Source: Actinomycetota bacterium
GTDB taxonomy: Bacteria; Actinomycetota; Thermoleophilia; UBA2241
Length of the DNA: 10,438 bases
NCBI GenBank assembly: GCA_012719015.1
Contig: JAAYBE010000156.1
Span: forward strand, 1 to 10,438
Direction: 5' to 3'
The translations under genes and the position numbers were made by a program. Shown piece by piece: positions 6,952 to 10,438 of the stretch (the stretch's first letter is position 1; every line of letters begins with the position of its first letter). Below the pieces are notes generated by a model. That model ran no database searches and was not told the DNA's origin. It saw only the letters and a list, made by a program, of their open reading frames with translations.

Positions 6952-7818
6952 TCAGAAGAGGCCGAGCTGCTCCGGTTCGCCGATCGCGCCCGACGCCGAC
7001 GGCGCCCGGGGGTCGTCCGCCGGCGAGGACGGAGCCTCGTCCGCGTGCGGGGAAGGTGCGTCGTCCGGCGGAGAGCAGCCCGCGCACACCGTGGCGAGCT
7101 CGTCGAGCGTCGCCGGCGCACGACCGGCGTCCGCCGACGGCGCCGCGGAGGGCGCTGAACGGCGCAGATGCTCGGGCGGGCGCCAGGCCGGTCGCGGCGC
7201 GGCGGACGGCTCAGCCTCCCCTCCGTCCGGCTCCGGAGCCGCCCGCGCCAGCAGCTCGGGCAACCGGGCCACGTCCTGCTTCAGCGTGGCGAGCATCGCC
7301 GGCGTGTACAGGGCCGCCGCCGGATGGAAGATCGGGTACAGGTACAGCCGGCATCCGGCGATCTCCGTCGCCCGGGGCCGCCCGTGCACCCTGGTGATGC
7401 CCGTCTGGTCGCCGCTCAGCAACTTGGTGGCGAAGTTGCCCAGGGTGCAGATGACCCTGGGCTTGATGATCTCGATCTGCCGCAGCAGATAGGGCCGGCA
7501 GGCGTCGATCTCCTCCGGCCGTGGGTCGCGGTTGTTCGGCGGTCGGTCCTTGAGGACGTTGGCGATGTAGACCTGCTCGCGCGTCAGGCCGATGGACGCC
7601 AGCAGCTGCTCGAGAAGACGGCCGGCGGGACCCACGAACGGCCGCCCCTGCTGGTCCTCGTGGTACCCCGGCGCCTCGCCCACGAACATGAGCCGGGCGC
7701 CGGGGTCGCCCTCGCCGAACACCGCGTGCGTCCGCGTGGATCGCAGCACGCAGCGGGAACAGCGCTCGACCTCGTCGCGGAGGGCCTCGAGCGCAGCGTC
7801 GTCAGCGGCAGGTGGCAC
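6952..7818 (-). CDS. udg: Type-4 (4Fe-4S) uracil-DNA glycosylase
   Basis: This family removes uracil from DNA in base-excision repair. Numbered from GTG 7818 (288 residues), the protein shows the CSRC pair (C20, C23), motif A GEAPGYHEDQQGRPFVGPAG (48-66), the RPPNNRDP loop (92-99), C107, TLGNFATKLL (125-134) and motif B HPAA (165-168). At the position where Thermus and Thermotoga enzymes have the third cluster cysteine (KCRPP), this protein has Asp91; C124 (VICTLG) may substitute. After about residue 193 comes a tail of roughly 95 residues rich in Ala, Pro and Asp, holding a lone CAGC (245-248) and ending in QLGLF, which resembles the bacterial sliding-clamp peptide. The start is uncertain: GTG 7818 and GTG 7833 both overlap the fmdB-like gene and neither has a clear Shine-Dalgarno. 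It lies directly upstream of tsaE. Confidence 0.9.
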   Translation of the reverse strand: MPPAADDAALEALRDEVERCSRCVLRSTRTHAVFGEGDPGARLMFVGEAPGYHEDQQGRPFVGPAGRLLEQLLASIGLTREQVYIANVLKDRPPNNRDPRPEEIDACRPYLLRQIEIIKPRVICTLGNFATKLLSGDQTGITRVHGRPRATEIAGCRLYLYPIFHPAAALYTPAMLATLKQDVARLPELLARAAPEPDGGEAEPSAAPRPAWRPPEHLRRSAPSAAPSADAGRAPATLDELATVCAGCSPPDDAPSPHADEAPSSPADDPRAPSASGAIGEPEQLGLF

Positions 7819-8020
7819 AGGAGGAGCCGGCACAGGTGGAGCAGCTCTTGGTCGCTCCCTTGCCGCCGAGGTGGGCTGACGAGGAATGGACGGCGAAGGC
7901 GGAGAGCAGGCGACAGACGTCGCCCGAGCGGCACTCGGGGCACTCGGGCTTGACGCCGTTCCGGACGAGCTCCTCGAACACCGCTCCGCACCGGTTGCAG
8001 CGGAATTCGTAGATCGGCAT
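7802..8020 (-). CDS. FmdB-family zinc-ribbon protein
   Basis: A 72-residue protein opening MPIYEFRCNRCGAVFEEL, the near-invariant start of FmdB-type putative regulatory proteins. Two knuckles (C8-x2-C11 and C27-x2-C30, as CNRC and CPEC) should bind one zinc ion. The tail (residues 46-72) is Ser/Gly-rich and ends with CSTCAGSSCATC, a cysteine-rich tail common in this family. Biochemical function is not established; regulators and accessory roles have been proposed. It appears to be the first gene of the leftward repair/tsa operon. No Shine-Dalgarno precedes the ATG at 8020, and a -10-like hexamer lies 6 bases upstream, suggesting a leaderless transcript. Its end overlaps the start of the glycosylase gene by 17 bases or more. 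Confidence 0.9.
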   Translation of the reverse strand: MPIYEFRCNRCGAVFEELVRNGVKPECPECRSGDVCRLLSAFAVHSSSAHLGGKGATKSCSTCAGSSCATCR

Positions 8021-8026
8021 GGCGGT

Positions 8027-8032
8027 AGTGTA
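8027..8032 (-). promoter_or_regulatory. Possible -10 element for a leaderless fmdB-led transcript
   Basis: The minus strand reads TACACT, then six bases, then the ATG of the fmdB-like gene. With the normal 6-7 base distance from -10 to +1, transcription would begin at the A of the ATG. TACACT fits the TAnnnT pattern common at actinobacterial leaderless genes, and the gene has no Shine-Dalgarno. No good -35 hexamer is visible 17-18 bases further upstream. Confidence 0.45.
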
Positions 8033-8092
8033 CCACCGGCGACCCGTCCGCAGACCTCCACCCTGGCCGGCCCCGTGGCTCGCCGCGAACGA

Positions 8093-8122
8093 TTGACACG
8101 CGCGGGCACGAGGCCCTACGCT
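8093..8122 (+). promoter_or_regulatory. Sigma-70-like promoter for the DUF2520-panC operon
   Basis: A perfect TTGACA (8093-8098) is followed after 18 bases by TACGCT (8117-8122), which fits TAnnnT. It lies in the divergent intergenic region and points right; predicted transcription start is about 8128-8130. That leaves about 110 bases of leader before the Shine-Dalgarno-supported TTG start at 8241. TTGACA stands out in such GC-rich DNA, which makes a chance match less likely. Confidence 0.6.
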
Positions 8123-8125
8123 TCT

Positions 8126-8240
8126 CGTGGCCCGGCGCCGAGCCACGGCAGGCGACCGGGACACCGCCTGTGCTGCACAGGCCTTGCGACAGGCGCGGTA
8201 CCTCCCCACCGGGCGGACCGCAGCCGGAGAGGTCGAAGGC
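8126..8240 (+). promoter_or_regulatory. Structured 5' leader with alternative hairpins and possible SD sequestration
   Basis: Three hairpins are visible in the predicted leader: CGTGGC/GCCACG (8126-8131 with 8142-8147), the perfect GCCTGTG-CTG-CACAGGC (8166-8182), and GCGGT-a-CC/GG-ACCGC (8195-8202 with 8215-8221). ACAGGC occurs twice (8177-8182 and 8189-8194), so GCCTGT at 8166-8171 can pair with either copy but not both. The loop segment CCTCCCC (8201-8207) can pair with the Shine-Dalgarno GGAGAGG (8226-8232) at six of seven positions. I do not recognise a known riboswitch class. The frame is also open from a GTG at 8127, so the stretch could be coding, but its Arg/Ala-rich translation lacks family similarity. 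Confidence 0.4.
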
Positions 8241-9128
8241 TTGACCGTCGACGCATATCGCTTCTGCGTGATCGGCCCCGGACGCCTGGGATCCGCCGTG
8301 CTGGCGGGCCTGCAGGCGAGCGACCTCACGGTGAGTGCCGTCGGGGTGCACGCCGACGACGACGCCCATCTCTTCGGCGAGCTGCCCCATCTGCGCGTGC
8401 GCGACGCCGCGCTCGAAGCCGACGCCTGGTGGCTGGCGGTCCCGGACGACGAGATCCACGGCGTGGCCGGACGGCTCGCCGAGGCCCTGCCGACCATGCG
8501 CCGGGGCGGCGCGTCCCCGCCGCTGGCCATCCACTCCAGCGGCCTCGGCTCCGTGCACCTGCTCAAGCCGCTCCGCGAACAGGGCGTGCGCACGCTGTGC
8601 CTGCACCCGCTGCAGACCTTCGCCGGCGAGCCGACGTCCGGACTGCTGCGCGACGTCCCCTGCGCCGTGACGGCGCTGGAGGAGCGTGACCTGCAGCTCG
8701 GCGAGGAGCTGGCCGTGCGCCTCGGCATGCGTCCCTTCCGGCTGGCCGACGAGAGCAAGACGCTCTATCACCTCGCCGCCGTGGTGGGATGCAACCTGCT
8801 GGTCGCGCTCGAGAGCGAGGCCAAACGGCTGATGGACGCGGCCACGCACGACTCCCGCGGGCTGGAGCACCTCGGCGTGCTGCTCCGGACCACGCTGGAG
8901 AACCTGCTGCGCAGCGGCGAGCCGGCCGCGGCGCTCACCGGCCCCGTCGCCAGGGGCGACCTCGGCACGGTGCGCGCCCATCTGCGACTGCTCGACCGTG
9001 AGAGCCCACGGCTGGCGCGCACCTATCGCGCCCTCAGCCTCGAGGCTCTCACACTGGCGGCGCCGCGTCTCGACGACGAGCAGGTGGAGACGCTGCGGAA
9101 GCTGCTCGGGGCGGGAGAGCGGCCGTGA
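8241..9128 (+). CDS. Rossmann-like/DUF2520 oxidoreductase, candidate ketopantoate reductase
   Basis: A 295-residue protein with an N-terminal NAD(P)-binding Rossmann domain (CVIGPGRLGSAVLAGL, 9-24; LAVPDDEI, 65-72; IHSSGL, 97-102) and a C-terminal helical DUF2520 domain (about 125-290). LHPLQTFAG (121-129), ESKTLYHLAAVVGCNLLVAL (171-190) and LTGPVARGDLGTVRAHL (232-248) are typical of that family. K173 and N185 sit where ketopantoate reductases of the wider 6-phosphogluconate-dehydrogenase-like superfamily carry their catalytic Lys and Asn; this is inference by pattern. The four-base overlap with panC suggests it reduces ketopantoate to pantoate, the substrate of PanC. TTG 8241 was chosen because GGAGAGG (8226-8232) lies 8 bases upstream and the protein then begins just before the first Rossmann strand. 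A GTG at 8127 would add 38 low-complexity residues. Confidence 0.85.
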   Translation: MTVDAYRFCVIGPGRLGSAVLAGLQASDLTVSAVGVHADDDAHLFGELPHLRVRDAALEADAWWLAVPDDEIHGVAGRLAEALPTMRRGGASPPLAIHSSGLGSVHLLKPLREQGVRTLCLHPLQTFAGEPTSGLLRDVPCAVTALEERDLQLGEELAVRLGMRPFRLADESKTLYHLAAVVGCNLLVALESEAKRLMDAATHDSRGLEHLGVLLRTTLENLLRSGEPAAALTGPVARGDLGTVRAHLRLLDRESPRLARTYRALSLEALTLAAPRLDDEQVETLRKLLGAGERP

Positions 9129-10066
9129 TCGTCGTCCGCACCGTCGCAGAGGCGCGGGCGGCGCTGGACGCCCTCCCGCGCCCGCTCGGTTTCACGCCCA
9201 CCATGGGGGCGCTGCACGCCGGGCATCTGGGCCTCGTCGAGGCGGCGAGGTCGCGCTGCGCGAGCGTCGCCGCCTCGATCTTCGTCAATCCCGCGCAGTT
9301 CGGCCGGGGCGAGGACTTCCGGCGTTACCCGCGCGACGAGGCGCGCGACCTGCGCCTCCTCGAGGAGGCCGGGGTCGCGCTCGCCTTCGCGCCTGCGGCC
9401 GCCGAGATGTACCCCGACGGCTTCGCCACCGCGGTGCACGTCGGCGGCCCGCTCACGGAGAGCCTCGAGGGCGCCTCGCGCCCGGGGCATTTCGACGGCG
9501 TGACCGTGATCGTCATCAAGCTGCTCGGCGTGGTGCGGCCCGATGTGCTGTTCCTCGGCGAGAAGGACGCGCAGCAGCTCGCCGTGATCCGGCGCTGCGT
9601 GCGCGACCTCGACCTGCCGGTCGAGGTCGTCGGCGTGCCGACGCGACGCGAACCAGACGGCCTCGCCATGAGCTCACGCAACGCGTACCTGACCGCGGAG
9701 CAGCGCGTGGTCGCCTCGGGCCTCTACCGCGCGCTCCTCGCCGGCGCCGAGGCCGCCCGGCGGCCCGGCGCGGCGGCCGCGGACGTCGTCGCGGCTGCGG
9801 CCGACGCCCTGCCGTCCCTAGCGGCGGGCCTGGAGCTCGACTACCTCGCCGTGGTCGACGAAGCGACCTTCGTCCCCGAGGCCGGCCTGGGGCCGCGCTC
9901 CCGCCTCGTCCTCGCCGCCCGCCTCGGCGGGACCCGGCTCATCGACACCGTCTCCGTCGCCGTGCCCTCGAACGGCCCCCCGCGGCCGACCCCGTCGACA
10001 CCCGCCACCTCATCCCGCGCGTACCCCGTCCAGGACGCGACCGGCATGGAAGGGAGGACACAGTGA
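9125..10066 (+). CDS. panC: Pantothenate synthetase PanC
   Basis: PanC condenses pantoate with beta-alanine using ATP, the last step of pantothenate synthesis in the cytoplasm. The 313-residue protein has TPTMGALHAGH (24-34) with the HxGH-type ATP motif (H31, H34), VNPAQFG...DFRRYP (54-69), GHFDGVTVIVIKL (121-133), FLGEKDAQQLAVIRR (143-157), and the KMSKS-like MSSRN (182-186). The catalytic core ends around GGTRLIDTVSV (268-278). About 35 further residues rich in Pro, Ser and Thr exceed the usual 280-residue length. GTG 9125 overlaps the upstream TGA (GTGA) and has GGGAG (9113-9117) 7 bases before it. The end overlaps the start of the YjbQ-like gene by 4 bases. Confidence 0.96.
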   Translation: MIVVRTVAEARAALDALPRPLGFTPTMGALHAGHLGLVEAARSRCASVAASIFVNPAQFGRGEDFRRYPRDEARDLRLLEEAGVALAFAPAAAEMYPDGFATAVHVGGPLTESLEGASRPGHFDGVTVIVIKLLGVVRPDVLFLGEKDAQQLAVIRRCVRDLDLPVEVVGVPTRREPDGLAMSSRNAYLTAEQRVVASGLYRALLAGAEAARRPGAAAADVVAAAADALPSLAAGLELDYLAVVDEATFVPEAGLGPRSRLVLAARLGGTRLIDTVSVAVPSNGPPRPTPSTPATSSRAYPVQDATGMEGRTQ

Positions 10067-10438
10067 ACCCAGTCACCACCCGCACCCCCCGGCAGACCCG
10101 TCTGCGTGAAGGCCTGCTTCGCGTGGTCACCGGCGCGGTGGAGTTCTCGAGCCGCGGTCACGCGGACGTCGTCAAGATCACCGACGCGGTCCGGGAGAAC
10201 GTGGCCGCGAGCGGCGTGCACGACGGTACCGTCACCGTGTTCGCCCCCGGGGCGACCGGCGCCGTCACCACCGTCGAGTACGAACCCGGCATGATCGAGG
10301 ACTTCCGCGACGTGCTCGAGACGATCGCGCCGAGCGACCGCGTCTGGCGGCACAACGTCAACAACGGCGACGGCAACGGACACTCGCACATCCGCGCCGC
10401 CCTCGTGGGCCCGTCGGTCACGGTCCCGATCGTGGACG
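10063..10438 (+). CDS. YjbQ/UPF0047 family protein (3' end outside window)
   Basis: The first 125 codons are visible, with no stop before the edge. The GTG at 10063 overlaps the panC TGA, and GGGAGG (10052-10057) lies 5 bases upstream. Features of the YjbQ/UPF0047 family are the opening beta strands, residues 37-49 (HADVVKITDAVRE), HDGTVTVFAPGATGAVTTVEYEPG around residues 57-77, and near the edge the strongly conserved GDGNGHSHIRAALVGPS followed by VTVPIVD. Only about 10-15 residues should be missing from a usual 130-140. Some members are annotated as secondary thiamine-phosphate synthase from weak complementation; the true role is unsettled. In this family Thr/Ser-His-Thr often stands where this protein has PGATGA (residues 67-72), which I note but cannot evaluate. 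Its coupling to panC suggests joint expression with pantothenate synthesis. Confidence 0.88.
   Translation, partial: MNPVTTRTPRQTRLREGLLRVVTGAVEFSSRGHADVVKITDAVRENVAASGVHDGTVTVFAPGATGAVTTVEYEPGMIEDFRDVLETIAPSDRVWRHNVNNGDGNGHSHIRAALVGPSVTVPIVD

Noticed and set aside
8195..8225. Resemblance to a T-box antiterminator (GGGCGGACCGC)
   Set aside because: One base is missing against the T-box consensus, there is no stem I or specifier loop, and the downstream gene is not a tRNA-charging or amino-acid gene of the usual type.
7584..8981. Minus-strand open frame of 465 codons spanning the intergenic region
   Set aside because: It crosses the divergent promoter region and lies antisense to the DUF2520 gene; no recognisable motif.

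Overview
The window is strongly GC-rich, uses many GTG starts, and packs genes with 4-base stop/start overlaps. Together with the order FmdB-type zinc ribbon, type-4 uracil-DNA glycosylase, tsaE, tsaB, rimI, tsaD, this points to a high-GC Gram-positive lineage, most plausibly Actinobacteria and perhaps a deep branch such as Thermoleophilia. That placement is inferred from composition and gene order; no ribosomal marker is present.

Layout: (1) At the left edge is the 3' end of dtd (+), converging with a long minus-strand block. (2) The block starts at about 8020 and runs leftward: fmdB-like gene, 4Fe-4S uracil-DNA glycosylase, tsaE, tsaB, rimI, tsaD. Neighbours overlap or abut, except at rimI/tsaD, where a 51-bp tandem repeat of about 3.9 copies is wedged between the rimI stop and the usual tsaD start. 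(3) After an 85-base gap with a possible extended -10 promoter, a second minus-strand group follows: an acetolactate-synthase-like ThDP enzyme, an APC-superfamily polyamine/amino-acid transporter, and an unrecognised membrane protein of about four helices. (4) From a divergent 220-base intergenic region, a plus-strand operon runs right: a Rossmann/DUF2520 protein (candidate ketopantoate reductase), panC, and a YjbQ/UPF0047 gene cut by the window edge.

Functions: tsaE, tsaB and tsaD supply the bacterial t6A37 tRNA-modification machinery, with rimI as its usual neighbour; dtd is a separate tRNA quality-control gene. The glycosylase is a base-excision repair enzyme with an unusual cysteine pattern and a C-terminal peptide resembling a sliding-clamp ligand. 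The right-hand operon looks like part of pantothenate (CoA precursor) synthesis.

The least ordinary items are the in-frame 51-bp repeat at the tsaD start; a roughly 110-base leader upstream of the DUF2520 gene with mutually exclusive hairpins and a possible Shine-Dalgarno-sequestering segment; and the unusual ligand residues and tail of the glycosylase. No complete new defence or mobile system, CRISPR array, tRNA, rRNA or insertion sequence was seen.
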